Part shown: positions 24,850 to 33,131 of the stretch, in pieces
Numbering within the stretch: the stretch's first letter is position 1
Layout of the letters: the number at the start of each line of letters is the position of its first letter
Source of the DNA: Clostridiaceae bacterium
Lineage (GTDB): Bacteria > Bacillota > Clostridia > DUPQ01
NCBI GenBank assembly: GCA_012838235.1
Contig: DUPQ01000005.1
Location: 1-33,258 of the forward strand
Length of the DNA: 33,258 nucleotides
Reading direction: 5' to 3'
Program-made: the position numbers and the translations under genes
Notes under the pieces: generated by a model
Database searches by the model: none
What the model was told of the DNA's origin: nothing
Seen by the model: the letters and a program-made list of their open reading frames with translations, nothing else

Positions 24850-25509
24850 TCACAGAATCTGCTGATTATTTATATTCATCTTAAACTTCAGATTAAGGCT
24901 TTCCGCAGCTTTTCTGCATAATATCATTCTGTCTAAGAATATCTCAAAGTATTCCAATACAGAGTAATACCTGGGATCTATTGTGAGACTTAAACATATT
25001 TCCGTCTTATCTTCATTTATCCTGACCGTGGATTTCTTAACGGAATAGTTTACTCTGTCATGTATATCAAAATGTGCCGTATCGGTATTTCTTACTCTGC
25101 TTCTTCTGACATCGGTTTTATCTGCAATAATCAGTGCTGCGGCAACGCAATTGACCGGAAAAGCGGTACTCTCGTCATGATTACCTATGGCAGTTATAAC
25201 CGTAGCAATTTCATCGGGTGTTGCGTTCATATCTTTTAGAATTCTGAATGCCAACATAGCACCGCTTTGCGCATGGTCTTCCCTGTTGATAAGATTCCCT
25301 ATATCATGCAGATAACATGCAATCTGTGCAAGCTCTATCTCCTTTTGGGAATACCCCAGTGTTGTCAGTATATACTTGGCGGTTGTTGCCACTTTAAGTA
25401 CATGAGCAAAACTGTGCTCGGTATAACCCAAAGCTATCAGTGATTCATCGGCTTTGGCTATGTATGTCTTTACTTCCGTATTTTTCTTAACATCGTCAAA
25501 TTTTATCAT
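24850..25509 (-). CDS. HD-domain phosphohydrolase
   Basis: The 219-residue protein has the HD metal motif set: His36 in HSFAHV, His68-Asp69 in YLHDIGN, a His-Asp at 111-112 and Asp130 in IIADK. HD proteins of this kind hydrolyse phosphate esters such as nucleotides. The C-terminal part is unassigned. The start overlaps the folD stop by four bases (ATGA), so it is the last gene of the fchA-folD-HD operon. Its stop codon touches the stop of the plus-strand 612-aa gene. Link to folate chemistry is inferred only from position. Confidence 0.85.
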   Translation of the reverse strand: MIKFDDVKKNTEVKTYIAKADESLIALGYTEHSFAHVLKVATTAKYILTTLGYSQKEIELAQIACYLHDIGNLINREDHAQSGAMLAFRILKDMNATPDEIATVITAIGNHDESTAFPVNCVAAALIIADKTDVRRSRVRNTDTAHFDIHDRVNYSVKKSTVRINEDKTEICLSLTIDPRYYSVLEYFEIFLDRMILCRKAAESLNLKFKMNINNQQIL

Positions 25510-26354
25510 TTCTTTTCCCTTCTCATTTTTGCGGCTTTAACAACATGCTTTGCAAGCACCGAAGTGGTAACGGTGCCTACTCCTTTGGGAACGGGAGTAC
25601 ATAAAGCCGCTATATCCGATATGTCCTCTATATCCACATCCCCGCATAACCGTCCCTCGTCGTCCACATTTATGCCTACATCAAAAACATATGCCCCTTC
25701 GGATACATGGTTACGGTTTATCATCCTTGCCTTACCTGCGGCAGCTACAAGTACTTCGGCATTTTTACATGCCGCCGGCATATCCGCCGTCCGGGTATGG
25801 CACACGGTAATGGTTGCATTCTTTTTCATCAGCATCATTGCTACCGGTTTTCCTATTACCATTGAGCGCCCTACTATCGTTGCTCTTTTACCGGTAAGAT
25901 CAATTCCCGCATAATCTATCATTTCTATTACCGCTTCGGCAGTACACGGAGCAAATCCCGTATCATCACCGGAAAACACTTTTGCCATATTTATAGGGCT
26001 GATACAGTCAATATCCTTAACAGGATTAATCATTTCGGTTATGGCTTTTTCATCCAGATGTTTCGGAAGCGGACGTAAAAGAAGAATACCGTCAACATCA
26101 TTATCGTCATTGATTTTTTTGAATGCAAAAGCAAAATCCTCGTTATCAATACTCTCGGGAAAAGCGTGTAAAGTACATCTCAAACCCAGCTTTTCAAATC
26201 TCTTGACCGCTCCTCTTTCATAAGCTAAATCATCGGGTTTCTCTCCCACCCTTACAATAGCCAGATGCGGTATATACCCCGACAATGCTGCCAGTTGATT
26301 CCGTATCTGTTCCGATAAGGCTTTTACCACATCGTTACCGTATAAAATTTCCAT
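25506..26354 (-). CDS. folD: FolD-like methylene-THF dehydrogenase lacking cyclohydrolase residues
   Basis: The 282-residue protein has the FolD layout: N-terminal folate domain and C-terminal NAD(P) fold with GRSMVIGKP, and the PVPKGVGTVT motif. However the catalytic Lys of the usual YVxxK motif is Ala49 (YERGAVK, with Lys two places later), and the catalytic Gln of LVQLPLP is Leu (LLLRPLP). The Asp of KDID is kept. In FolD that Lys and Gln support the cyclohydrolase step, so this enzyme may do only the dehydrogenase step. The FchA-type protein next door could supply cyclohydrolase activity. The start is four bases after the fchA stop. Confidence 0.9.
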   Translation of the reverse strand: MEILYGNDVVKALSEQIRNQLAALSGYIPHLAIVRVGEKPDDLAYERGAVKRFEKLGLRCTLHAFPESIDNEDFAFAFKKINDDNDVDGILLLRPLPKHLDEKAITEMINPVKDIDCISPINMAKVFSGDDTGFAPCTAEAVIEMIDYAGIDLTGKRATIVGRSMVIGKPVAMMLMKKNATITVCHTRTADMPAACKNAEVLVAAAGKARMINRNHVSEGAYVFDVGINVDDEGRLCGDVDIEDISDIAALCTPVPKGVGTVTTSVLAKHVVKAAKMRREKK

Positions 26355-26358
26355 AATA

Positions 26359-26985
26359 TCACCTTAAGTTTTTCTCTACCCTTTCGAATATTTCATCGGC
26401 AAGTTTTTTGCCTTTCTCCATTATATCATCACAATGACTGTTTAATTGCTCCGCTCTGTTACGGTCTCTCATCGCTTTGGTATTAATATATACATTTACC
26501 GATGCTCCGGTAATGGCTGCACGCAGCATAACCGCCGAAACCGCCACATCGGATATAGCTATTCTGGAGCCTTTTTCGGCATACTCCCCTAACAGTAACA
26601 GCATCTCGTAGGATTTTTCCATAATACTTACTGGAACCGAACAGGCGGTATTCAAAGCCTCTTCCATTACTTTGTCTTTATACTCCTTTTCTTCATCGGT
26701 GGTACTCGGCAAAGAATAGGCTTTCGATAACGGAAGAAAAACTTCCGCGTCTTTGTCTATAAGTTCCATAAGTTCTTCAGTCAGAACCGATACTTTTTGC
26801 TGTAAGATTATGATGTCTTCCTGAACATCGGCATATCGCTTTTTACCCAGCGTAAGATTACCTACCATACTTGCCAAAGCCGTTCCCATTGTACCTGCCA
26901 ATGCACTGGCTCCGCCTCCGCTGGGCACTGGCTGCTTTGACGATAAGGCATCAATAAATTCCTCAATACTCTTGTTTTTAAACAT
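26359..26985 (-). CDS. fchA: Methenyl-THF cyclohydrolase, FchA / cyclodeaminase family
   Basis: The 208-residue protein has the cyclodeaminase-family signature PVPSGGGASAL (20-30), the KGSRIAISDVAVSAVML helix and ITGASVNVYINT near residue 165. Its length equals that of stand-alone FchA cyclohydrolases, rather than the larger formiminotransferase-cyclodeaminase fusion. It would convert 5,10-methenyl-THF to 10-formyl-THF. GAGG lies close before the ATG. It is first in an operon with folD and an HD gene. A formimino-THF cyclodeaminase role is possible, but no histidine-degradation gene is near. Confidence 0.88.
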   Translation of the reverse strand: MFKNKSIEEFIDALSSKQPVPSGGGASALAGTMGTALASMVGNLTLGKKRYADVQEDIIILQQKVSVLTEELMELIDKDAEVFLPLSKAYSLPSTTDEEKEYKDKVMEEALNTACSVPVSIMEKSYEMLLLLGEYAEKGSRIAISDVAVSAVMLRAAITGASVNVYINTKAMRDRNRAEQLNSHCDDIMEKGKKLADEIFERVEKNLR

Positions 26986-27043
26986 ATCCTCATCCTTTTT
27001 TTATTGTCATACAGAAAGTATACTATATTTACCGTAAGAAAAA

Positions 27044-27063
27044 AAGAACGGATACCCGTTCTT
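27044..27063 (-). terminator. Intrinsic terminator of the cold-shock gene
   Basis: AAGAACGG-ATAC-CCGTTCTT is a perfect eight-pair stem. On the minus strand it is followed by a run of seven T (from 27045 down) with further T beyond. It lies about 70 bases downstream of the csp stop and upstream of fchA. Confidence 0.88.
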
Positions 27064-27131
27064 CAAAACACATTCTTACTCAATTACTAATATATTAATA
27101 TGATTAGGTCAGCGTTTTAGATCTTGTTTAC

Positions 27132-27344
27132 TTATACTAAGCAAACATTGGCTGCTCTAAGCTTTTTGCTGTTCTTAGGATCTTCCTCTACATCAAAAGT
27201 GACTTTTTGTCCTTCTTTAAGAGTCTTGTAGCCATCAATGTTAATAGCTGAGAAATGTACAAATACATCGTCTCCGCCTTCGTCATTGGATATGAATCCA
27301 TATCCTTTCTCGGAATTAAACCACTTTACCGTACCTTTGTTCAT
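27132..27344 (-). CDS. Cold-shock protein (CspA family)
   Basis: The 70-residue protein is a complete cold-shock domain: [15 protein letters not shown] with RNP1-type residues, DVFVHFSAI with RNP2-type residues, and the GQKVTFDVE strand. These proteins bind single-stranded RNA and DNA. The ATG at 27344 has GGAGG five bases upstream; the frame to 27377 adds an unlikely N-terminus. A strong promoter gives a leader of about 110 bases, as usual for csp mRNAs, and an intrinsic terminator follows. It is monocistronic. Confidence 0.95.
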   Translation of the reverse strand: MNKGTVKWFNSEKGYGFISNDEGGDDVFVHFSAINIDGYKTLKEGQKVTFDVEEDPKNSKKLRAANVCLV

Positions 27345-27460
27345 CTGGTCCTCCATTAAAAAATTTACCCTATACAACTAAGAAACCCTTAGGTATGAAA
27401 CCTCTAACCGAAATGATTTTACAAGCCTTGTGAGTTCATAGAAGCATTTAGATACTGAAA

Positions 27461-27489
27461 TTTATACCACAGCGCTTTTTACTTGTCAA
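27461..27489 (-). promoter_or_regulatory. Strong promoter and long leader of the csp gene
   Basis: Minus strand TTGACA (27484-27489), a 17-base spacer and TATAAA (27461-27466). Transcription would start near 27454, leaving a leader of about 110 bases before the csp start. The leader holds short complementary stretches (AACC/GGT) that may fold; no clear hairpin stands out. Confidence 0.75.
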
Positions 27490-27508
27490 TACATTTTCAT
27501 TCGGACAG

Positions 27509-27754
27509 GAACAGAGTTATCTGCAGAATTCAAAATTGACATCCTTATCGGATACATCATGGCAAGATTTCCGGGGAAAATAAACAGGTTTTGAATGGAC
27601 TGCCATTGCAAATTACAACGAGACAATGGTTTATACTCTTTTGGAAGTTAAATAAGCAGCCGGCTATATCACTCTGTCCAATGACGGTACAAAAAATATT
27701 GAGAAGTATATGTTATCAGCAAGTAATCAGAACCTGAGAAGAAGTAGAAAATAA
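27509..27754 (+). pseudogene. Decayed coding remnant
   Basis: On the plus strand a run of protein-like codons is broken by TAA twice: FEWTAIANYNETMVYTLLEVK, stop, then AAGYITLSNDGTKNIEKYM..., ending RRSRK and TAA at 27752-27754. The beginning reads better in the next frame (AEFKIDILIGYIMARFPGK). This suggests a short gene damaged by one frameshift and at least one nonsense change. No family recognised. The remaining DNA from 27490 to 27860 holds nothing else I can support. Confidence 0.35.
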
Positions 27755-27860
27755 AACGCAGTTTTTAGGTGTTTTTTAATTATAAAACCCCGTAAAATCA
27801 AGCTTTACCGAGTTTAGCATTCGTTTACATCAGGAGCGTTATGATTTCAGTAATAACAAG

Positions 27861-28979
27861 TTAATCTTTCCTTTTCATCTCTAAAATAGCCTCAATGAAT
27901 TGTTCCGGCAAGTCAGCATGGATATTGTGGTCGGATTCATAACCTGACATAAGAATACTGCCTTCAATCAAAGACTGCACTTCCTTCGCATCCTTTTCAT
28001 CCATTGCAGAAAGCAAAATGCCGTTTTCATCATAATAACCGGGCGCGGTCTCTTTTGATGGCGCAACATGCAGAATGATTGTCGGACATTCAATTTCACT
28101 TAAAGCTCCTCTTTGGTCAAATCCCTCAAACCAGGAGAAGTCATAAAAGGTATTTCCAAACCTCAAGTCATACATACCTGTCCCATCCTGCATATTTCGT
28201 GTGAGAAAAACCAATCCGTTCAATCCGATTTCAGGAGGATAGTACCAAACAATAGGCATTTTTTCACTGTTCACTTTGATTCGTTTGGTGAATGGGTTTT
28301 TTACAAGGAAAGACCAGTTATCTTTGCCGTCTTTATTAAAAACTTCTTTCAAATATGTGTGTTCAAGAAAATATTTCGTATAATTCTTTTCATCGCTCTG
28401 TAAAAGAAAATCATGGATTGTCTTAAAATCAAGATAGGAAAAAGTCTTTTCCGCCCTCCCCGGTTCTGTTGAAAAAAACGGTCCGTCTTCAAGAAGCAAG
28501 CCTTTTACCTGTTCTTTATTTTTCGCTGCGATGGCAGAACTAATGAGCGCACCTGAAGAATGTCCGCTCAGAAAAGTCTTTTCTTTAATTACATCGTGCA
28601 TGAAAAGAATCATATCATCCCGAATGGAAAGAATATTATATTTTGTAGGATCTTTTGATGAGTTTCCGTGACCGTAGCAATCCACCGCGAAAATGTGAAA
28701 GTGCTTGGATAATTCCGGCAGTACCTTGGCATAGTCCTCTTTGGAAACCATCTGACCGTGAATAAGCAGTAACGGCTCTCCATTGTCAGGGCCTTCAAGG
28801 TACGCAATTTCACTGCCGTCTTTTGTTTTATATATTTGTTCTCGAAACCCAATTTCAGTACCTTTATTCTCCATAAAGCGATCGTTTCCATAATCATAAT
28901 GAAAATTTCTATAGGCAAAGACGATTAATAATGCGATAGAAAAAATGAAGAATAACATGATAAACTTTAGCCATCTCAT
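27861..28979 (-). CDS. Membrane-anchored alpha/beta hydrolase
   Basis: The 372-residue protein has an N-terminal membrane helix (about 5-23) that is not a lipoprotein signal, then an alpha/beta hydrolase fold. The oxyanion region is LLIHGQM; the nucleophile is Ser141 in GHSSGA; Asp100 in VDCYGHG marks the usual strand; the catalytic His is probably in SDHNIHADLP near the C-terminus. The substrate is unknown. The ATG overlaps the stop of the AbrB-type gene by four bases, so the two form an operon controlled from the AbrB promoter. Confidence 0.85.
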   Translation of the reverse strand: MRWLKFIMLFFIFSIALLIVFAYRNFHYDYGNDRFMENKGTEIGFREQIYKTKDGSEIAYLEGPDNGEPLLLIHGQMVSKEDYAKVLPELSKHFHIFAVDCYGHGNSSKDPTKYNILSIRDDMILFMHDVIKEKTFLSGHSSGALISSAIAAKNKEQVKGLLLEDGPFFSTEPGRAEKTFSYLDFKTIHDFLLQSDEKNYTKYFLEHTYLKEVFNKDGKDNWSFLVKNPFTKRIKVNSEKMPIVWYYPPEIGLNGLVFLTRNMQDGTGMYDLRFGNTFYDFSWFEGFDQRGALSEIECPTIILHVAPSKETAPGYYDENGILLSAMDEKDAKEVQSLIEGSILMSGYESDHNIHADLPEQFIEAILEMKRKD

Positions 28980-29233
28980 AATAGTTTACCTTTGATTTTT
29001 TTAAGCATATCTTTCATATAATCACCGCTGACTATAGCAATACCCTGACTTTGATCTCCAAGTAAAAGCAGTGTGTCACCACTGTTTATTTGAAATAAAT
29101 CTCTTGCCTCTTTGGGAATCACAATTTGACCCTTACTGCCTACTTTTGCTGTCCAAGCGAACAAACCCTGTTCCTTCTTTTCTTCTGCATTTTTAATTAT
29201 CAACTTTGAACGGTTTTTCTGATTTATTTTCAT
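28976..29233 (-). CDS. AbrB/SpoVT-type DNA-binding protein
   Basis: The 85-residue protein has the swapped-hairpin AbrB fold (TAKVGSKGQIVIPKEARDLFQI, residues 28-49; split by the start strand) typical of AbrB, MazE and SpoVT. A basic tail precedes it and IKGKLL ends it. It probably represses its own operon, because a 14-bp inverted repeat overlaps the promoter. GGAG lies about nine bases before the ATG. It is first in an operon with a hydrolase; no MazF-like toxin follows. Confidence 0.88.
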   Translation of the reverse strand: MKINQKNRSKLIIKNAEEKKEQGLFAWTAKVGSKGQIVIPKEARDLFQINSGDTLLLLGDQSQGIAIVSGDYMKDMLKKIKGKLL

Positions 29234-29249
29234 ATATATCGCTCCATCA

Positions 29250-29314
29250 GTATAATTAGTATAAAAAGTATGATTTGTTATACTAATTATACTTCAATGG
29301 ATTGCATTTGTCAA
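29250..29314 (-). promoter_or_regulatory. Consensus promoter with large AbrB-type operator
   Basis: Minus strand TTGACA (29309-29314), 17 bases, TATAAT (29286-29291): both elements are perfect. The -10 lies inside an inverted repeat with perfect 14-base arms, GTATAATTAGTATA (29250-29263) and TATACTAATTATAC (29279-29292), separated by 15 bases. Binding there would block the promoter, fitting autoregulation by the AbrB-type protein. Confidence 0.85.
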
Positions 29315-29338
29315 TTAAAGTCCATTATCTCCATTTTA

Positions 29339-29357
29339 GTATAGAACATGATTATAC
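29339..29357. promoter_or_regulatory. Second operator-like repeat upstream of the promoter
   Basis: GTATA-N9-TATAC lies just upstream of the -35 box and repeats the outer bases of the main operator. It may be an auxiliary site for the same protein. Confidence 0.4.
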
Positions 29358-29428
29358 TTTTATTTTCTAATCGCTCTAATTTATTCCATATTCAATTTTA
29401 AGAAACGAGAGGAAGGATTGATGTGCTG

Positions 29429-29477
29429 CTTAGAATTATCCTAAAAATCCGGTCAAAAATCCTAAAATAACTCTAAG
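29429..29477. repeat. Imperfect inverted repeat with internal direct repeat
   Basis: CTTAGAATTAT (29429-29439) and ATAACTCTAAG (29467-29477) are complementary at 10 of 11 positions. Between them ATCCTAAAA occurs twice (29438-29446 and 29459-29467). It lies in the gap between the AbrB unit and the rhamnosidase; a fold or a binding site is possible. Confidence 0.3.
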
Positions 29478-29668
29478 TAATACACCAATTTTCGAATTTC
29501 GTACTTTGCGGAAGCTCTGAAACCCTTTTGGTTACTGCGCTTTTCCCCTTTAGCATTATTATGACATACTCTCCTGAGAAGAAGTCGAAAAAACCACTGA
29601 ACTACGGCACTATTTTCAAGTTCAACTTTAAAATAATGCCCTTTAATATTATTTTTGCCGTTAAATGC
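29462..29668 (-). other. 68-codon open frame continuing after the rhamnosidase stop
   Basis: Directly after the TGA of the GH78-like gene, the same frame stays open for 68 codons to TAG at 29462-29464. It has no start codon near its beginning. It is very basic (FFRLLLRRVCHNNAKGEKR) and uses many rare-looking Arg codons, unlike its neighbours. It is probably non-coding repeat-like DNA or a lost domain, not a gene. The rest of 29358-29461 holds only the inverted repeat noted separately. Confidence 0.3.
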
Positions 29669-31792
29669 TCAGATATGCTCTTTCAGTGCTTCCACCGCGT
29701 TATATATCCATATGCCCGCATGAGCTGCAAAACCGTGATTTAACGATGCACCGTCGGTCTTATTCTCCCACAATGTACCGGTTCTTTCAGCCATGTACTT
29801 GAAAAATCCTACCGATTCGTTTAACAGCTGTTTATACAACCCCTGTTCGGTTAACAGTTCCATTCTAAGATATGTACCTACGAAAGCATTTGCAGGATAT
29901 ATTTCCGGATGCAATTTCTTTTCCACTCTGTCCGGTCCGAAATCCTTGACAAGGGTTTTCCATAACTTCGAATATTTCTTCTTTGTTGCCGTTTTTGTAA
30001 AAAATGCATAATACTGGCACACTTCCGTGCGTTCGTGAGAAACTTCAAGCACATCATTCTTAAATACCATGCGGTCACGGAAAAACTCCCCGTCATATGA
30101 CAGTTCTCTTATCTTCTTTCTAATACCCTCCGCCTGCACCAGTTTATCTTTGTCATCATACAGTTGTGATACTCTTTCCAACATCAATGCATAAAGCATA
30201 TTGGTCGGGAAATTCACATCCTGCACCAGTTTATTGGCAAAAGACCATTCCACGAAAACCCATTTTTCCAGATTCTGCAAAAGACCGTCTTTATTCAGAA
30301 ATCTTTCGAAATATTCCAACAAAGCATATATCTTCGGTTTGAATGCGGCAACCATATGAATATCATTACTTCTCTCTTTGTACTCATACAGTTGCAGTAC
30401 AAACCACATTGCCCAGTTGGGTATGAAGTTTTTGTTTACATGGTCGGCAGGATAGCACATGGGAATCATGCCTTCGGGAAGGGAAGGATAAGATTCGGGA
30501 AGAAGGAAATTTTCCAAAAAGTTCTTCTCAATCAATGATTTACCCGTAAGGAAATATTCCACTCTGGAGGCAAAGAAACTGTCACACAGCCACCCCGCTC
30601 TTTCTCTTGAAGGGCAGTCCATGAATATGTCCAGTGCATTTTGTCTGTAAGTTTCCACAGCCGCATCAAATATTTTTTTAAGATCGGGATCGGTTGTATC
30701 AATAGCCTTATCTACAGGCGCATGCTTGTATTCAATCATATGTAAAGAACAGATACGTGCCCTACCTCTGAACATTACGACATTTAAGTATTTCATACTG
30801 ACCGGCTCGAAAAATACCAAATTGTATTCACCCGGCTCCAGAACATATTTATTTACCCATAAGCCGTGTATGCGAATGGGATCGGGTACCCCGTTTATGA
30901 GCATCTCATCATAAATCATCAAAAACTCACAGGTTTCTTTGCAGACAATACGGAAAGATATAAAGCCGGTGGCTTCTCTTTCAAACTCATAAACGGCATA
31001 TTCGCTTTCGCTTAAGCAAATACCGTTACTTATATCGGTTTCTACGGCATTAGCGGTATCATACTCAATCTGCTGTATTCTCTCATTTATATTCTCATCC
31101 AACTCTTCCGTTTTATACTGCTTATAGTCAGGATTATCTATTTTCAGATGCCAGGGCAGTCTGTATGTTTCGGGTTTACAAGGTTTATGTTTACCTACGA
31201 CGGCATTATCCATAGGACACAACTTTTCATATTCGGGATACAGTACATTTCTGGTTATATACTCCTTCTTACCGGACATCTCCAGACTTACCTGATGAGT
31301 ATTCCCGCCGGTCATCCAGTCGCGGGAATCGGAAGTTAAGACATAAGACTCCACAAAGCCCCTCTGGTATGTGTATCTTTGTACCTTTTTCAGGTAATCA
31401 TCTAAAAGATATGCAAAAAATCCCTTAACTCCGGTAGCTGCAACCACGTCATTATCGCAAACTATTTCACAGGTCAGAAAAGACGGTTGATCCAGGAAGG
31501 AATATGCATTTATACAATAACCCCATACTATAACGGCAACATCGTTTATGTCTTTGTTAAGATAAGAAGTTATATCAATCTCATCCACCCTGTAATATCC
31601 GCGTGCCGCTCTTGCAGGACCTGCAGCCGCAAAAGTATCGTTGACATATATCTGATAAGCGGTACTGCAGGCAAGATTAACCGATGTTTTACCTTTACCT
31701 GCTTGTGCGTAAAAGCCCATCCTTATATTCATTTCATTTTGCAGTCCGGCTGCCCACACGGGCTCGGCCTGTTTAAAAATATATCGCTCCAT
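29669..31792 (-). CDS. GH78-like alpha-L-rhamnosidase family protein
   Basis: The 707-residue protein has an N-terminal beta-sandwich part (about 1-350) with ARAARGYYRVDEIDI near residue 60, then an (alpha/alpha)6 barrel. The barrel opens with DIFMDCPSRERAGWLCDS, which corresponds to the GH78 motif DCPQRDERLGW with its acidic catalytic residues. GH78 enzymes release terminal L-rhamnose. The aspartate/glutamate set differs slightly from textbook GH78, so a related family or other sugar is possible. No signal peptide, so probably cytoplasmic. GGAGG lies six bases before the ATG. It is divergent from the lipoprotein gene. Confidence 0.8.
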   Translation of the reverse strand: MERYIFKQAEPVWAAGLQNEMNIRMGFYAQAGKGKTSVNLACSTAYQIYVNDTFAAAGPARAARGYYRVDEIDITSYLNKDINDVAVIVWGYCINAYSFLDQPSFLTCEIVCDNDVVAATGVKGFFAYLLDDYLKKVQRYTYQRGFVESYVLTSDSRDWMTGGNTHQVSLEMSGKKEYITRNVLYPEYEKLCPMDNAVVGKHKPCKPETYRLPWHLKIDNPDYKQYKTEELDENINERIQQIEYDTANAVETDISNGICLSESEYAVYEFEREATGFISFRIVCKETCEFLMIYDEMLINGVPDPIRIHGLWVNKYVLEPGEYNLVFFEPVSMKYLNVVMFRGRARICSLHMIEYKHAPVDKAIDTTDPDLKKIFDAAVETYRQNALDIFMDCPSRERAGWLCDSFFASRVEYFLTGKSLIEKNFLENFLLPESYPSLPEGMIPMCYPADHVNKNFIPNWAMWFVLQLYEYKERSNDIHMVAAFKPKIYALLEYFERFLNKDGLLQNLEKWVFVEWSFANKLVQDVNFPTNMLYALMLERVSQLYDDKDKLVQAEGIRKKIRELSYDGEFFRDRMVFKNDVLEVSHERTEVCQYYAFFTKTATKKKYSKLWKTLVKDFGPDRVEKKLHPEIYPANAFVGTYLRMELLTEQGLYKQLLNESVGFFKYMAERTGTLWENKTDGASLNHGFAAHAGIWIYNAVEALKEHI

Positions 31793-31857
31793 ATTTGCCT
31801 CCGTGATGTGTATAATTTAACATATTTTCGCTATGATAACAAACGGCGCCGCTTTTC

Positions 31858-31886
31858 TTGACAATAAAAACTTTACAATATATTGT
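31858..31886 (+). promoter_or_regulatory. Predicted promoter of the plus-strand lipoprotein
   Basis: Plus strand TTGACA (31858-31863), 17 bases, TATTGT (31881-31886). The -35 is perfect and the -10 partial. It lies about 50 bases upstream of the lipoprotein start in the divergent gap. An eight-base palindrome CGGCGCCG lies just upstream of the -35, towards the rhamnosidase gene. Confidence 0.5.
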
Positions 31887-31937
31887 ATTATATAAGTTGT
31901 ATACTCTGTAAAAAACACATTAAAAAGGTTCGAAACC

Positions 31938-33116
31938 ATGTCAAAGAAGATAGTTATACTTATATTATTCGCTCTTATTGCATCTTTATTTACATCCTGC
32001 AATTGCTCTTATGTTCCGGAAAGTGATTCACATAATACTGAAAGCTCATTTTCTATAACAAGCAACTCCGACAATGAAAAACCTGAAGAATACTACACGG
32101 CTTTCAGACAGGGAGAATCCTCTGTTTCATTATATCTTGTAACCCCCTACGGCATGTACATGAATATCAGAAAGTATATCTATTACTCGGAAAAAGGAAA
32201 TACCGAATATATAAAACTGTGCAACAAACCCGCCTGTAATCACAGCACGGAAGACTGTAACGCATATACAGGCGCTTATCAAATAGGTTATTACAAAGAT
32301 AAAATATACTATATATCCAGAAGAGATTATTATGTCAACACACTGAACTGTATGAATATGGACGGAACAAATCATAAAGAAATTAAAGTCCTGAACAATT
32401 CTTGCTTTAGTACTTTCGGCTATTTCCATAACGGATACTTCTATTATATTATCGGCACTCCCGGAGTTCAAGCAATCGGCGTTACAAACGATGACAACAA
32501 CCTATACAGAGTTAAGGTTGATGATAATTCAAAACCGGAGGTTGTACTTACGGACGATATTATATTTAATATACAAAGATTCATTGTTGTAGATGATATT
32601 ATCTATCTGACAGTTTATAAACAGGATACAACAGCAGAATGCTTTTTATACTCATACTCCTGTAAAACAGGTGCATTGACAAAGATTGCGGACAACTGGT
32701 CCGGTAACGGTTTTTGGGGAAAGCATTACGGATATTGCTATCTGACGAATGAAGGGATATATAAGTACAATGTTGAAACAGGTGAAGTCACATTGGAAAA
32801 GGCAATTAAATTTGATAATCACGGGTACTGCGGAGCAAGATTTTACCCCGACTACATATATTTAATACATAATCGCAATGATGATTATCGAGCACTGCGT
32901 GAGCAGGACTTGGTTTTGTATATATATAATTGGGATTATGAGATTATAGAGACCGTTTTGTTGGATTTTATTAATAAGGGCAAAATAGGAAATTTTATTA
33001 CAGATGTCGGCAATTACATTATATTTGCATCCGATATGGATAATAAACCGGATTACTATATAGACAAATCCGAGATAGGAACCGATAAGTTTGCATTTCA
33101 TAAAATAGAGAATTAG
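31938..33116 (+). CDS. Cys-rich lipoprotein with beta-propeller-like repeats
   Basis: The 392-residue protein has a lipoprotein signal with lipobox FTSC (Cys21), a serine/glutamate-rich linker, and then a repeated pattern of hydrophobic strands (KIYYISR, GYFYYIIG, IIYLTVY, GYCYLTNEG, YIYLIHN) like a beta-propeller. The segment LCNKPACNHSTEDCNAY resembles lipoproteins that I associate with Lachnospiraceae; their function is unknown. The start has AAAAGG upstream, a weak ribosome site. The stop lies 15 bases before the terminal repeat, so the gene runs out towards the repeat, as does the gene at the other end. Confidence 0.8.
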   Translation: MSKKIVILILFALIASLFTSCNCSYVPESDSHNTESSFSITSNSDNEKPEEYYTAFRQGESSVSLYLVTPYGMYMNIRKYIYYSEKGNTEYIKLCNKPACNHSTEDCNAYTGAYQIGYYKDKIYYISRRDYYVNTLNCMNMDGTNHKEIKVLNNSCFSTFGYFHNGYFYYIIGTPGVQAIGVTNDDNNLYRVKVDDNSKPEVVLTDDIIFNIQRFIVVDDIIYLTVYKQDTTAECFLYSYSCKTGALTKIADNWSGNGFWGKHYGYCYLTNEGIYKYNVETGEVTLEKAIKFDNHGYCGARFYPDYIYLIHNRNDDYRALREQDLVLYIYNWDYEIIETVLLDFINKGKIGNFITDVGNYIIFASDMDNKPDYYIDKSEIGTDKFAFHKIEN

Positions 33117-33131
33117 TTATGGCAGGTAATG

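Noticed and set aside
28976-29233. MazEF toxin-antitoxin pair
   Set aside because: The gene after the AbrB-type protein is an alpha/beta hydrolase, not a MazF-type nuclease.
29438-29467. Short direct repeat ATCCTAAAA as a CRISPR-like or iteron array
   Set aside because: Only two copies of nine bases in AT-rich DNA; too few for either.
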